Source of the DNA: Streptococcus sp. HF-1907
GTDB taxonomy: Bacteria > Bacillota > Bacilli > Lactobacillales > Streptococcaceae
Assembly: GCF_015594605.1 (NCBI RefSeq)
Contig: NZ_JADNQT010000001.1
Coordinates: forward strand, 248,001 to 312,000
Direction of reading: 5' to 3'
Length of the DNA: 64,000 nt
In this document: piece after piece, positions 1 through 10,852 of the stretch
How positions within the stretch are numbered: position 1 is the stretch's first letter
Layout: every line of letters starts with the position of its first letter
Notes under the pieces: model-generated
Database searches by the model: none
Told to the model about the DNA's origin: nothing
Seen by the model: the letters and a program-made list of their open reading frames with translations, nothing else
Translations under genes and position numbers: made by a program

Positions 1-102
1 ATCAAAAGGTAAGCTTGCCAAAGGACGTGTATCTGTTAAGCTTTTCATTTCATGAAAGCCAATTGTGCTTCCTAGGATTGCAGAATATTTATCAATCTTC
101 AT
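1..102 (-). CDS. glgD: Glucose-1-phosphate adenylyltransferase subunit GlgD (N-terminal part)
   Basis: Only the first 34 codons are inside the window; the rest lies to the left. The translation begins [20 protein letters not shown], which matches the start of the GlgD subunit that pairs with GlgC in Firmicutes to make ADP-glucose for glycogen. The start codon at 100-102 overlaps the last 11 bases of glgC, so the two are translationally coupled. In this family GlgD is usually a regulatory partner that lacks a full catalytic site; that cannot be checked here because the body of the protein is missing. Confidence 0.85.
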   Translation of the reverse strand, partial: MKIDKYSAILGSTIGFHEMKSLTDTRPLASLPFD

Positions 103-1231
103 TTGGTACCCCCACTACTTCATTATAACCAACAACTTGCACTTCTTCTGTACCGTCAATGACGACACCTTCACCAATTTTGGCACCTTCACCAATAATA
201 GCACGAGTGATTTTAGCACCTTCACCAATGATTGCACCACTCATGATAAATGAATCTTTGATTTCAGCACCTTCTTTAACTTGAACATTAGTTGAAAGAA
301 TTGAGTGATCTACTTTACCTGAAACAAAGCATCCATCAACAACCAGTGAATCTTTGACATCAGCTTTTTCAGTGATAAAGTTTGGTGGAGCAATCAAGTT
401 TTTAGAGTAAATTTTCCATGAACGGTCACGGCTGTGAAGCTCATTGTCTTCACCAATGTATTCCATGTTTGCTTCCCAGAGTGATCGGATTGTTCCAACG
501 TCTTTCCAGTAGCCTTTGAAGTTGTAAGTGTAAACACGTTCACCAGATTTAAGATAGGCTGGAATAACATTGTTACCAAAGTCAGACATATCAACATTGT
601 TCTTTTCAGCATCAACTAACATCGTACGTAGGCGTTTCCAGTCAAAGATATAGATACCCATTGAAGCCTTAGTTGATTTTGGATGTTCTGGCTTTTCTTC
701 AAACTCAACGATACGGTCATTTGAGTCTGTGTTCATGATACCGAAACGACTTGCTTCTTCAAGCGGCACATCAATAACAGCAACCGTTAGGCTTGCCTTA
801 TTGTCTTTGTGTGTTTGGAGCATATCGTCATAGTCCATCTTGTAAATATGGTCACCTGACAAGATGAGAACATATTCTGGATTGATACTGTCAATGTAGT
901 CAATGTTTTGGTAGATGGCATGGCTGGTACCTTGGAACCAACGGTTACCTTCAGTCGCTGAATAGGGCTGAAGAATTGTAGCTCCAGACTTGATGCCATC
1001 AAGTCCCCAAGATGAACCGTTCCCGATATGACTGTTGAGGGCTAGTGGTTGGTATTGCGTGATGACTCCGACATTGTTAATACCAGAGTTAGCACAGTTT
1101 GACAGTGCAAAGTCGATGATACGATAGCGTCCACCAAATTGTACTGCGGGTTTTGCAATACTTTGTGTTAATTTTCCGAGACGAGTTCCTTGTCCGCCTG
1201 CTAAGATAAGTGCCAACATTTCATTTTTCAT
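92..1231 (-). CDS. glgC: Glucose-1-phosphate adenylyltransferase GlgC
   Basis: A 379-residue cytoplasmic enzyme that converts glucose-1-phosphate and ATP to ADP-glucose, the donor for glycogen synthesis. The nucleotidyltransferase signature [12 protein letters not shown] is at residues 11-22, the [11 protein letters not shown] block at 41-51, the GDHIYKMDY metal/substrate block at 126-134, and FEEKP further on. The C-terminal part has the hexapeptide repeats (IIGEGAKI type) of a left-handed beta-helix. It overlaps glgB by 4 bases (ATGA) and glgD by 11 bases, so it is the middle gene of a glgB-C-D operon. Confidence 0.96.
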   Translation of the reverse strand: MKNEMLALILAGGQGTRLGKLTQSIAKPAVQFGGRYRIIDFALSNCANSGINNVGVITQYQPLALNSHIGNGSSWGLDGIKSGATILQPYSATEGNRWFQGTSHAIYQNIDYIDSINPEYVLILSGDHIYKMDYDDMLQTHKDNKASLTVAVIDVPLEEASRFGIMNTDSNDRIVEFEEKPEHPKSTKASMGIYIFDWKRLRTMLVDAEKNNVDMSDFGNNVIPAYLKSGERVYTYNFKGYWKDVGTIRSLWEANMEYIGEDNELHSRDRSWKIYSKNLIAPPNFITEKADVKDSLVVDGCFVSGKVDHSILSTNVQVKEGAEIKDSFIMSGAIIGEGAKITRAIIGEGAKIGEGVVIDGTEEVQVVGYNEVVGVPNED

Positions 1232-3144
1232 AGTTCGTTCCTTTCAGCGTTCTTTTCGTCTTTTTCTTTACGTTTACCTAGTCGTCGTTTTAGACGCCAA
1301 ATACTTGCTCCTAAAGCCGGCAAGGTAAAGGTTAGGGTTTGTTGATAGTCTTTCCATAGCCCTGCTTTTGTTTTTGTTACAGGATTACCTTCTTTCCAAG
1401 TACCTCCAAATTCACTCATTTCAGTATTTAATACTTCTTCATAAAGACCTGCTATCGGTAAACCAATTGTAAACTGGCGACGCTCAACAGGAGTTGTATT
1501 AAAAACGCAGACTAACAGATTTCCTTTTTTATCTTTTCGGATAAAGGATAAAACAGATTCATCTTTATTGTCAGCATCGATAATCTCAATTCCATCGTAG
1601 GAATCATCGATTTGCCAAAGAGCTTTGTGCTCCTTGTAAAATTGGTTGAGGTGGCTGGTAAAGCCTTGCATTTTTAGGTTCAACTTATCTTCTAAGTTGC
1701 CCCATTCCAATTCATGGTTATACTTCCATTCCAAAAATTGTCCAAATTCACTTCCCATAAAGAGCAATTTCTTTCCTGGGTGGCAAACTTGATAGGTGTA
1801 GAGATTGCGCAAGCCTGCAAATTGATTGTAGCGGTCTCCCCACATCTTATGCATCATACTCTTTTTACCATGGACAACTTCATCGTGTGAGAATGGCAAA
1901 ATGAAATTTTCATTGAAGCAGTACATGAAACTGAAGGTCACAAGATTGAAATCATACTTGCGGTAGTATGGATCTTCTTCATAATATCGCAAAATATCAT
2001 TCATCCAGCCCATGTTCCATTTGTAGTCAAAACCTAAACCATCTTCTTCCAAAGATTTGGTGATAGGCGTCGCTGCCGTTGACTCTTCTGCAATCATCAT
2101 GACATCTGGATGGCGATACTTGATGATACCATTTAGACGGCGTAGGAAATTGTAGCCCTCTAGGTTACGATTGCCACCGAAAACATTTGGTGTCCATGGT
2201 CCTTCATCGTAATCACGATAAAGCATATTACTTACAGCATCAACACGAATACCATCAATATGGTAGTATTCAATCCAGAACAGAGCACTTGAAATCAAGA
2301 AAGATTGCACCTGATTCTTGCCTAAGTCAAAGTTGAGAGCTCCCCAGCGGTAATTGTGAGCGCGGTCGCTATCTTGATATTCATAGGTTGCAGTCCCGTC
2401 AAAATAAGCTAAGGCATCATCATTTTGAGTGAAATGTCCAGGAACCCAGTCAACAATGACACCGATATTATTCTTGTGACAGACTTCTACAAAATCTTGG
2501 AATTCTTCTGGTGTCCCGTAGGTATGTTCAAAAGCAAAGTAGCCCATCAACTGATAGCCCCAACTCATATCCAGAGGGTGTGCCATCAGTGGCATGAATT
2601 CAACATGTGTGTAATTCATTTTAACCAGGTAAGGGACCAACTCATCTTTCAATTGTGAGAAAGTCATTGGCTTGCCTGACTCATCATTTTTCCAAGAACC
2701 TGCGTGAACTTCATAAATGCTAACGGGACGCTCTTTGAAACCTAGTCGCTTACGACGTCCCATCCAGAGACCATCTGTCCATTTACGGTCTGAAAGTGTT
2801 TTGACGACTGCACTTGTTCCTGGGCGTTTTTCCATATAAATGGATACTGGATCGATTTTTTCAGCCTGTTGACCACCTTGTCTTTGAACAAGATATTTGT
2901 AGAGTTGACCTGCTTTAGCCAAATCTGTGCGAACTTCCCAAACACCCGCTTCATTTTTGGTCATAGCAAGAGCATTTTCTCGCCAATTGGTAAAGTCGCC
3001 AATCACCCACACTTGCTCAGCATTGGGTGCCCATACCCTAAAATAGTAATAGTCAGGATTTTCCTCATCCTGATGAACACCAAAATACTCTTGAATATGG
3101 AAATTTTCTCCTGTTCCAAAAGTATAGAGACTCTCTTCGTTCAT
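1228..3144 (-). CDS. glgB: 1,4-alpha-glucan branching enzyme GlgB
   Basis: A 638-residue GH13 enzyme that makes alpha-1,6 branches in glycogen. An N-terminal CBM48-like domain (about residues 20-115) is followed by the TIM barrel. The GH13 regions are visible: DWVPGHF (region I), [10 protein letters not shown] with the nucleophile Asp (II), IAEEST with the acid/base Glu (III) and PFSHDE (IV). Length is normal. The start at 3144 is preceded by AGAGGT at a suitable distance. It is the first gene of the glgB-C-D run and is separated from pulA by a terminator and a 170-base gap. Confidence 0.95.
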   Translation of the reverse strand: MNEESLYTFGTGENFHIQEYFGVHQDEENPDYYYFRVWAPNAEQVWVIGDFTNWRENALAMTKNEAGVWEVRTDLAKAGQLYKYLVQRQGGQQAEKIDPVSIYMEKRPGTSAVVKTLSDRKWTDGLWMGRRKRLGFKERPVSIYEVHAGSWKNDESGKPMTFSQLKDELVPYLVKMNYTHVEFMPLMAHPLDMSWGYQLMGYFAFEHTYGTPEEFQDFVEVCHKNNIGVIVDWVPGHFTQNDDALAYFDGTATYEYQDSDRAHNYRWGALNFDLGKNQVQSFLISSALFWIEYYHIDGIRVDAVSNMLYRDYDEGPWTPNVFGGNRNLEGYNFLRRLNGIIKYRHPDVMMIAEESTAATPITKSLEEDGLGFDYKWNMGWMNDILRYYEEDPYYRKYDFNLVTFSFMYCFNENFILPFSHDEVVHGKKSMMHKMWGDRYNQFAGLRNLYTYQVCHPGKKLLFMGSEFGQFLEWKYNHELEWGNLEDKLNLKMQGFTSHLNQFYKEHKALWQIDDSYDGIEIIDADNKDESVLSFIRKDKKGNLLVCVFNTTPVERRQFTIGLPIAGLYEEVLNTEMSEFGGTWKEGNPVTKTKAGLWKDYQQTLTFTLPALGASIWRLKRRLGKRKEKDEKNAERNEL

Positions 3145-3291
3145 CTACTTACCTCTTTTTCCCTCAAAGCCATGAAAATAGTGTAAAAGTGATAAAAATA
3201 AATGTGATACAAGCCATTTGTAATTATTTTCATCCCTACTATTTTTCTGCAAATCGTTTCCTCAAGACTAATCACAAACGATTAATCTAAC
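3145..3291 (-). promoter_or_regulatory. glgB upstream region with 8-bp inverted repeat
   Basis: The gap between the pulA terminator and glgB contains a perfect inverted repeat, AATCGTTT (3252-3259) and AAACGATT (3276-3283). A possible but weak minus-strand promoter (TTGCAG, 18 bases, AATAAT) follows it. I see no strong promoter close to glgB, so glgB may depend partly on the strong promoter inside the end of pulA (3400-3428). The repeat may be an operator; this is inference. Confidence 0.35.
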
Positions 3292-3320
3292 AAAAAAATA
3301 ACCTGAGAAAACTCAGATTA
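3292..3320 (-). terminator. Intrinsic terminator at the end of pulA
   Basis: On the minus strand the stem CTGAG/CTCAG with flanking A-T pairs and a TTTT loop is followed by seven T residues. The stem overlaps the pulA stop codon. It would also end transcripts from the promoter inside the pulA 3' end. Confidence 0.75.
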
Positions 3321-5618
3321 TTCCGTAATATCAAGGATCATAACGGATAAATCTTCCAAAGTTGATTTATCGTGGCTTGTTTTTTTATGATTTGATATTA
3401 TTATACCACTTTCAATTGGTTTTTGCAAGCGTTTTCTAGTACTGTTGAAAACAATTTCAATTTTTTTATCATCTTCAATGGTATACTTGACAAAACCTGT
3501 GCCACTTTCTGCTTCTTCAACGAAAACATGCTTTCGAATATCTTCATAGGTTGGGTATGAGAAATATGGTGTCTTGGTTTTCCAAGCAATCATTTTTCTC
3601 ATAAAATCAATCGTTGTTTTGTAGGTCGTCACATGTTCCCAGTTGATTTGGTTAACGTTGTCTGGAGCATTGTAAGCATTCATGGCTCTTTCGCGGTCTG
3701 CCTGTGTCAATTGTCCATTGTTACCAGTTGGGAAGAGTTTAGTGCGTAGAAACTCCTGCCCGATTTGCATGAAGGACATCCCTTGCATCAATAGATTCAT
3801 AGCGCCAGCCAATTCAACTCGGTGACGGTGCTGCTCAGCATCATCCTCTGGATGTAAAGCTAGTAGAAGGTCGTTAAGGTTATAATTGTCATGAGCCTCC
3901 ACGTAATTAACAACCTGTTCTGGAGCTAGATAAGAAGAAAGCTCATCACTTCCTAGCACAGCCTTAGCAATCTTGTCTTCTGTCGCCTCACCTGACACGA
4001 AACCTCGTTTAAAATCACCGTAGACTTCTGCACCTTTAACCGCATTTCGTTGGTCATCATTGAAGAAACCAATTCTTGGCATGAGGCGAGCGTTGTCTTT
4101 CTTAGCTTTTTGTTCTGGAGCAAGGCCTGTTCCCATATCCCATCCTTCACCAAAAATCAGAATACGTGGGTCAATTTTATCAACTTCCGCACGAATACGA
4201 TTCATCGTCTCAACATCATGGAGCCCCATAAGGTCAAAACGGAAACCGTCAATGTTGTATTCCTTAGCCCAATATAGAATTGAGTCAATCATGTATTTGC
4301 GGTACATTTCCTTTTCGCTGGCCATTTCATTACCACAACCAGAGCCGTTTTGGAAAGTGCCGTTAGGATTCATACGATAATAATAATCGGGAACGGTCAT
4401 TTGGAAGGCTGAATCAGTTGATGAGAAGGTATGATTATAAACCACGTCCATGATGACTCCTAGCCCTGAATCATGATAATCTTGAATTAATGATTTTAAT
4501 TCTAAGACACGTGTCGCAGGTTCATGTGGATTAGAACTGAAACTAGCCTCAGGAACGTTATAGTTTTCTGGATTATAACCCCAGTTGTAAGCATAGTTAC
4601 CATCTGAGTCAAAATTTTGATGGTGGTCGAAAATCGGTTGCAACTGAACGTAATTGACACCCAAACTTCTCACATAATCAAAACCTGTCACGTCTCCAAA
4701 ACGGTTTCGTGTGCCTGATTCGTGGAATCCTTTGAATAGGCCACGATTTTCAGGAGATACCCCTGAAGTTTCAGATTTTGAAAAATCTCTGATGTGTGTT
4801 TCATAAATGACAGCTTGATTAGGATTGTCCAACCGCCAAAAGGCTTCTTTACCGTGTTTGACCTTAAAATGCTCTGGTTTCAGATGGTGGCTGGCAACAA
4901 CAATCGAACGACGACCGTTGGCTGTCGTCGCGATGGTGTAAGGGTCTCTAGTATCTGAGAAAGTTCGTTTACGGTGATAAACTCGGTAGCAATAAGCCTG
5001 GTAATTCAAATCTCCCTGAACCGTAGTAGACCAAAGTCCAATCGTATTATGCTCGTGATGATTTGGGTTGATTTGTTCTCCCCGCGTCATGGTAATGACA
5101 CGATGAACGCTGGCTGATTCATCTGTTGAGTTATATAGAACTAATTCAACTCGCTCTGCTGTCGGTGCCCAAAGGCGAAAATCGGTCTGCGTCTCTTGGT
5201 AAGAAAATCCTAGCCATCCATCAAACCCCCATTTACGGTCAAAAGCTCTGCTATTTACCGCCATATCAAAAGCACGAGGCTGACGACGGCTGTAAGCATG
5301 ACTGGCAACTGCCGCTTGTCGAGAGTAATAAACCGTGTCATCTCCTTCAATCAGCCACACTTCCTTCTTAGCACCGCCCTGAGTCAAATCAATCCGAAAT
5401 TCACTACTGTGGTGATTCCAGTGCTGGTCTTTGACAATGACATAACAGTGGGGCAAAAAGAAAGGCAGAGGAAATGACACCTTAGCCATGGCACCGAAAC
5501 TATCGAATCGTGAAAAATAGCTGTCGCTACCTTCCTTACCATCCCGCCAAGTCCACAAACTCAGCTTAAAATAATTACTGTGACGACTATGATAATGAAT
5601 TAAAACGGAATTATCCAT
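3318..5618 (-). CDS. pulA: Type I pullulanase (glycogen debranching)
   Basis: A 766-residue GH13 enzyme that hydrolyses alpha-1,6 bonds in glycogen, pullulan or limit dextrins. There is no signal peptide or LPXTG anchor, so it is intracellular and not the streptococcal surface pullulanase. The N-terminus (HYHSRHSNYFKLSLWTW) resembles a CBM41/PUD domain, and a CBM48-like domain starts near residue 135. The type I pullulanase signature YNWGYNP is present, with VVYNHT (I), DGFRFDLMG (II), FGEGWD (III) and EAHDNYNL (IV). AGAGGAG precedes the ATG, and the gene starts 3 bases after dagK. The last 35 codons overlap a promoter and a cre site. Confidence 0.93.
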   Translation of the reverse strand: MDNSVLIHYHSRHSNYFKLSLWTWRDGKEGSDSYFSRFDSFGAMAKVSFPLPFFLPHCYVIVKDQHWNHHSSEFRIDLTQGGAKKEVWLIEGDDTVYYSRQAAVASHAYSRRQPRAFDMAVNSRAFDRKWGFDGWLGFSYQETQTDFRLWAPTAERVELVLYNSTDESASVHRVITMTRGEQINPNHHEHNTIGLWSTTVQGDLNYQAYCYRVYHRKRTFSDTRDPYTIATTANGRRSIVVASHHLKPEHFKVKHGKEAFWRLDNPNQAVIYETHIRDFSKSETSGVSPENRGLFKGFHESGTRNRFGDVTGFDYVRSLGVNYVQLQPIFDHHQNFDSDGNYAYNWGYNPENYNVPEASFSSNPHEPATRVLELKSLIQDYHDSGLGVIMDVVYNHTFSSTDSAFQMTVPDYYYRMNPNGTFQNGSGCGNEMASEKEMYRKYMIDSILYWAKEYNIDGFRFDLMGLHDVETMNRIRAEVDKIDPRILIFGEGWDMGTGLAPEQKAKKDNARLMPRIGFFNDDQRNAVKGAEVYGDFKRGFVSGEATEDKIAKAVLGSDELSSYLAPEQVVNYVEAHDNYNLNDLLLALHPEDDAEQHRHRVELAGAMNLLMQGMSFMQIGQEFLRTKLFPTGNNGQLTQADRERAMNAYNAPDNVNQINWEHVTTYKTTIDFMRKMIAWKTKTPYFSYPTYEDIRKHVFVEEAESGTGFVKYTIEDDKKIEIVFNSTRKRLQKPIESGIIISNHKKTSHDKSTLEDLSVMILDITE
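3400..3437 (-). promoter_or_regulatory. Promoter with perfect cre site inside the 3' end of pulA
   Basis: On the minus strand TTGCAA (3423-3428), a 17-base spacer ending in TGG, and TATAAT (3400-3405) form a near-consensus extended -10 promoter. The 15-mer at 3423-3437 fits the CcpA consensus WTGNAANCGNWNNCW at every defined position and covers the -35 box. All of this is inside pulA codons. Transcripts would start near 3393, about 100 bases before the pulA terminator. It could drive glgB by read-through, or produce a short 3'-end RNA; which one is not visible. Confidence 0.6.
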
Positions 5619-5621
5619 CCT

Positions 5622-6644
5622 TTAGTTCTCCTCTGCAACTTCTAAATCTTCTACTTCATGAGAGAATTTTTGTGCAATAGCTTCGCGCGCCAAGACTTCT
5701 GGGTCAAGTAACAAAGCATCGTCTGAAATCTCGTCTGTATCTGCATAGAATGTGATATGATTCTTCAAATTTTCAAGCACAATCGGTGCGTCGCCACCGT
5801 ATTCACCGTCCAAATTGATCATCATTTGTTGATCAGACTGGGGTTCAATATTGATATAGCTTGTCTTAATGTACTCGATACGAGGATCGTTGATGTGTTT
5901 GCCACCAGCTAGAACTAGACGAATCAAGTGAAGAATTTCAATCAAATTGGCTGTTTTGACAAGGATTAAAGTGAACTTTCCATCGTCCAACTTGGCATCG
6001 GGCGCAATGGTTTCAAAGCCTCCGACAGAATTGGTGATGGCTGCAAAAATCATTGACACTTCACCATCAAACACACCATCATCATGGGTGATTTTTACTG
6101 GGACTTTACTGACACGTGGCAATAGCTCTGCCCCTTTTGCCAAATAAGCCAAGTAACCAAAAGTCGTTTTCAACTGACTTGGGACGCTGTAAGTCAACTC
6201 AGTCAAGGAGCCAGCCGCAGCAATATTGATAAAGTAGACTTCACCACGCGCACGACCAATGTCCATTTTGACCATTTGATTTTTACCAATCAGTTTGGCT
6301 GCTTCAACAGGATTTCCGCGAGGAACTTTCAAAGCACGCGCAAAATCGTTGGTTGTTCCCGTCGGGATGATAGCCATTTTAGGACGTTTGGGAAGTGGAG
6401 CAATACCATTCACAACCTCATTGATTGTGCCGTCACCGCCAGCTGCAATCACCAAATCAAAACCAGCCTTAGCTGCTCGTTTAGCCTCATCTCGTGCCGA
6501 ATTAGGAGCCGGTGTCGTCTGAAATGCTGATGTTTCATAACCGAAACCTTCCAAAATATCCAAAACCTCAGCCACATTTTTCTTCATGATTTCTTGACCA
6601 GATGTCGGATTGTAAATCAAACGTGCTTTTTTATGTTTTTTCAT
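5622..6644 (-). CDS. dagK: Diacylglycerol kinase family lipid kinase DagK
   Basis: A 340-residue soluble lipid kinase of the DagK/YegS family, which phosphorylates diacylglycerol for recycling into phospholipid synthesis. The nucleotide-binding motif AAGGDGTINEV and the TGTTNDFARAL block are clear. The open frame extends 12 codons further upstream, but AGGAG lies 7 bases before the ATG at 6642-6644 (MKKHKKARLIYNP), so I choose that start. The ribosome site overlaps the ligA stop codon, and pulA follows 3 bases after dagK, which makes ligA-dagK-pulA one operon. Confidence 0.93.
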   Translation of the reverse strand: MKKHKKARLIYNPTSGQEIMKKNVAEVLDILEGFGYETSAFQTTPAPNSARDEAKRAAKAGFDLVIAAGGDGTINEVVNGIAPLPKRPKMAIIPTGTTNDFARALKVPRGNPVEAAKLIGKNQMVKMDIGRARGEVYFINIAAAGSLTELTYSVPSQLKTTFGYLAYLAKGAELLPRVSKVPVKITHDDGVFDGEVSMIFAAITNSVGGFETIAPDAKLDDGKFTLILVKTANLIEILHLIRLVLAGGKHINDPRIEYIKTSYINIEPQSDQQMMINLDGEYGGDAPIVLENLKNHITFYADTDEISDDALLLDPEVLAREAIAQKFSHEVEDLEVAEEN

Positions 6645-6654
6645 CCTATTTCTC

Positions 6655-8642
<1,988 letters not shown>

Positions 8643-8673
8643 TGAAAGTGATAAACTTTGATTTTGCAAAAGT

Positions 8674-8729
8674 AAAAACGAGACTTGTGCTAAGCGGATG
8701 TCACCACTCAAAACAAGTCCCGTTTTTTG
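8674..8729. terminator. Bidirectional-type terminator after queT
   Basis: AACGAGACTTGT (8677-8688) pairs with ACAAGTCCCGTT (8713-8723) around a 24-base loop. T runs flank the stem on both strands. It mainly serves queT on the minus strand, just before the ligA promoter. Confidence 0.7.
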
Positions 8730-8733
8730 TATT

Positions 8734-9243
8734 TTATTTTGTTAAATCAAGGCGTTTGCCGATTTTGTCCATCAAGATGGCTCCGACAAGTAGGGAAGCA
8801 AATTCACCAAAGGCAGTTGTAAACCATGTTAGGAAAAATGGTGCTTTGGAAACGATTGTCAATTCTGCTGCTACTGTGACCATTGAAACTGAGAAAAAGA
8901 TCGCAAAGAATAAGAAGGCTTTATTGAACACACCTGCTAAAACATAATCTTTTTTATAACGGTCAAATAAAATCACACCTAAGGTCACAAAGACAAGGGT
9001 TGACCCACCACCAACAAAAACATCGATTAAGCCAAAACTTGCGAAGTTGGCAATCATACAACCCAAAGTCAAGCCAATAATGTACTTGCGGTTGTAAAAA
9101 GCTAAAAAGTTAAGCATTTCTGAAATGCGGAACTGATAAGCCCCATAAGAAATAGCATTTAAAGGCGGTGTCATAGTCAAGACAACATAGAGTGCGGCGA
9201 CAATTGCAATGTGCGCATAGTCACGGACAGTTAATTTTTGCAT
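8734..9243 (-). CDS. queT: Queuosine precursor transporter QueT (ECF S component)
   Basis: A 169-residue polytopic membrane protein of the QueT family (COG4708), the substrate-binding part of an energy-coupling-factor importer for queuosine precursors such as preQ1. Several hydrophobic helices are visible (IAIVAALYVVLTMT, YIIGLTLGCMIANFASFGLI, TLVFVTLGVILF, AFLFFAIFFSVSMV). The frame is open further upstream, but AAAGGAG 7 bases before the ATG at 9241-9243 (MQKLTVRDYAHIA) sets the start. The extra upstream codons are riboswitch RNA. The preQ1-II aptamer directly before it supports the function. Confidence 0.93.
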   Translation of the reverse strand: MQKLTVRDYAHIAIVAALYVVLTMTPPLNAISYGAYQFRISEMLNFLAFYNRKYIIGLTLGCMIANFASFGLIDVFVGGGSTLVFVTLGVILFDRYKKDYVLAGVFNKAFLFFAIFFSVSMVTVAAELTIVSKAPFFLTWFTTAFGEFASLLVGAILMDKIGKRLDLTK

Positions 9244-9249
9244 AAGAAT

Positions 9250-9325
9250 CTCCTTTGACGTCTCAGATTGATTGCCATCAATCCAGCGTGTGTAATATGC
9301 TTGGCGAAAGGAACTAAGCACCAAG
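9250..9325 (-). promoter_or_regulatory. preQ1-II riboswitch before queT
   Basis: The RNA begins with CUUGGUGCUUAG, continues with the pairing arm CGCCAAGC and the conserved AUAUUACAC, and ends in AAAGGAG, the queT ribosome site. This is the layout of the preQ1-II (COG4708) motif of Streptococcaceae, which hides the ribosome site when preQ1 is bound. A GC-rich hairpin replaces the short P4 stem and looks longer than usual (CGCTGGATTGATGGCAATC region). Confidence 0.92.
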
Positions 9326-9345
9326 GGTTGCTAGGCAACTTTTCT

Positions 9346-9374
9346 AGTATAACATAAAACACTCACAAAACCAA
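9346..9374 (-). promoter_or_regulatory. queT promoter
   Basis: TATACT at 9346-9351 with TGT before it forms an extended -10; TTGGTT (9369-9374) lies 17 bases upstream. It starts the transcript just ahead of the preQ1-II aptamer. Confidence 0.6.
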
Positions 9375-9407
9375 GACAAGCCCAAACTTCTATGATATAA
9401 TCAAAAC
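9373..9407 (+). promoter_or_regulatory. Promoter of the GtrA-like gene, probable leaderless start
   Basis: TATAAT at 9396-9401 with TGA before it is an extended -10, and AAGACA (9373-9378) sits 17 bases upstream. Six bases (CAAAAC) separate the -10 from the ATG at 9408, and there is no Shine-Dalgarno sequence. Confidence 0.7.
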
Positions 9408-9848
9408 ATGAATAAGAATAAATTAATTTCCATTATGAAGAGCGAGGTCTTCCTTTATCTCGTCTTTGGTGTTCTTGCGACACTAGTCTACATGATTACA
9501 CGCTCGATTTTATTTGCTATTACCCGAGAAGCTACGATTTCAGCAGTTATTGCTAACTTCACTGCTATCATTTTCGCCTTCTTCACCAACGATAGTTTTG
9601 TTTTTAAGCAAGTACGTCAAGGCTGGTTTCAACGCTTTGTTAAGTTTTTTATTGCCCGCCTGTCAACTTTGGCGCTCGATTTAGTGCTTGCTTATTTGTT
9701 GGTAACCAAATTTCCACAAATTATTGGACAATTCGTTCACCAAAACATCGATGCGGTTAATGCCATTGAAACGCTATTTTCTCAGGTTTTGATTATTGTT
9801 TTAAACTACGTTTTCAGTAAATTACTCGTTTTTAAAAATAAGGCTTAA
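9408..9848 (+). CDS. GtrA/DPMS-family four-helix membrane protein
   Basis: A 146-residue integral membrane protein with four hydrophobic segments (about residues 13-33, 38-62, 78-98, 120-140) in the pattern of the GtrA-like family (Pfam GtrA). Members are thought to help move polyprenyl-linked sugars across the membrane for cell-surface glycosylation; the substrate here is unknown. The motif ANFTAIIFAFFTNDSFVFK is typical of the family. It stands alone, divergent from queT, with its own probable leaderless promoter and a strong terminator. Confidence 0.8.
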   Translation: MNKNKLISIMKSEVFLYLVFGVLATLVYMITRSILFAITREATISAVIANFTAIIFAFFTNDSFVFKQVRQGWFQRFVKFFIARLSTLALDLVLAYLLVTKFPQIIGQFVHQNIDAVNAIETLFSQVLIIVLNYVFSKLLVFKNKA

Positions 9849-9854
9849 ACCACT

Positions 9855-9890
9855 AAAAGGAGTTGTATTTCCAGCAACTCCTTTTCATTT
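9855..9890 (+). terminator. Terminator after the GtrA-like gene
   Basis: AAAAGGAGTTG (9855-9865) pairs perfectly with CAACTCCTTTT (9875-9885) around a 9-base loop, followed by CATTTTT. Confidence 0.85.
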
Positions 9891-9896
9891 TTATCA

Positions 9897-9925
9897 AAAA
9901 AGACCTGAAATTTTCAAATCTTTTA
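9897..9925 (-). terminator. Possible terminator after yihY
   Basis: On the minus strand an AAGA..TTTGAAA/TTTCAGG..TCTT stem with two internal mismatches is followed by six T residues. It is weak but well placed. Confidence 0.45.
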
Positions 9926-9930
9926 CATGT

Positions 9931-10851
9931 TCAGTGTTCACCTTTTCGACTCTGGATAATGGACAAAATATCTCCACGGCGGCTTTCAATCTTTCCACAG
10001 CGCAGCTCCTGATAGGTAGCGTTAAAAATAGCACCAAAAATCAAGATATTGGCCAAGAAAATAAACCAGACCATGAGGATGAAAATCACCACCGAACCAA
10101 AGGTTTTCAAATTAACCATGCGCTCAATCGTGCGAAGGACGTATTTACTAACCATATTGCTCAACAGAATAATAACCATCGTTGAGAAAATCGTTCCTGG
10201 CAAAATGTAACGAATCTGATTGATCCGAACATTGGGCAGAATAAAGTATAGCAGTAGAATCCCTATAAAAATGGTTGCCACTGTGACAGGCTGCGCCAAA
10301 TTTAAAACAAGTCCTGTAAAAGTATCGCCAAAATCATATTGAGCCACAAAAATCTGGAGAAATGGTCTTGAAAAAGTTGAGAAAATCAAGACAAAGGTCA
10401 GTAGGAAGAGGATGATTAAACCCGTTCCAACTCCAACCAAGTGTCCAATCACAAAATCTCTATGCTGGGCAACTCCATAAGCCTTGTTAATAGCTTTTTG
10501 CAGTGATGTCAAACTTTTTGACATGGTCCAAAAAGCTGTCAAAGTCGCCACTCCCAAAATCCCCGTAGATGGCTTAGAAAAAAGGTCAATGGCCACACCT
10601 GACACCGGTCGATAGATATTAGCTGGCAAGTTTTTTTGCAAAAAAGATAAAAAATCGCTAATATCTATGTGGAGATAGGGGAAAATATTGGCCGCAATTA
10701 CCAACAAAGGAAATGCTGTCAACAAGAGATAATAGGCCACTGCAATCGCTGATAAATCCATCTCCGCACTTCGATAATGCCGAAGATAAACTTGAAGAGG
10801 CTCGTATTCTAATTTAGCCAACAGCCTCCCCAAGAAGGGTTTCCTATTCAT
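9931..10851 (-). CDS. YihY/BrkB-family inner membrane protein
   Basis: A 306-residue protein with six predicted membrane segments (for example AIAVAYYLLLTAFPLLVIAANIF and LVGVGTGLIILFLLTFVLIF). It belongs to the YihY family, once misnamed ribonuclease BN; its molecular role is not established. The gene starts 1 base after the map stop codon, so it is the last gene of the GNAT / CBS-regulator / map / yihY operon. That arrangement of map with a YihY protein is, as I recall, conserved in streptococci. Confidence 0.85.
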   Translation of the reverse strand: MNRKPFLGRLLAKLEYEPLQVYLRHYRSAEMDLSAIAVAYYLLLTAFPLLVIAANIFPYLHIDISDFLSFLQKNLPANIYRPVSGVAIDLFSKPSTGILGVATLTAFWTMSKSLTSLQKAINKAYGVAQHRDFVIGHLVGVGTGLIILFLLTFVLIFSTFSRPFLQIFVAQYDFGDTFTGLVLNLAQPVTVATIFIGILLLYFILPNVRINQIRYILPGTIFSTMVIILLSNMVSKYVLRTIERMVNLKTFGSVVIFILMVWFIFLANILIFGAIFNATYQELRCGKIESRRGDILSIIQSRKGEH

Positions 10852-10852
10852 C

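Noticed and set aside
3145-3291. A CcpA site at the AAACGATT repeat before glgB.
   Set aside because: Aligned to the consensus it misses several fixed positions; only the site inside pulA fits fully.
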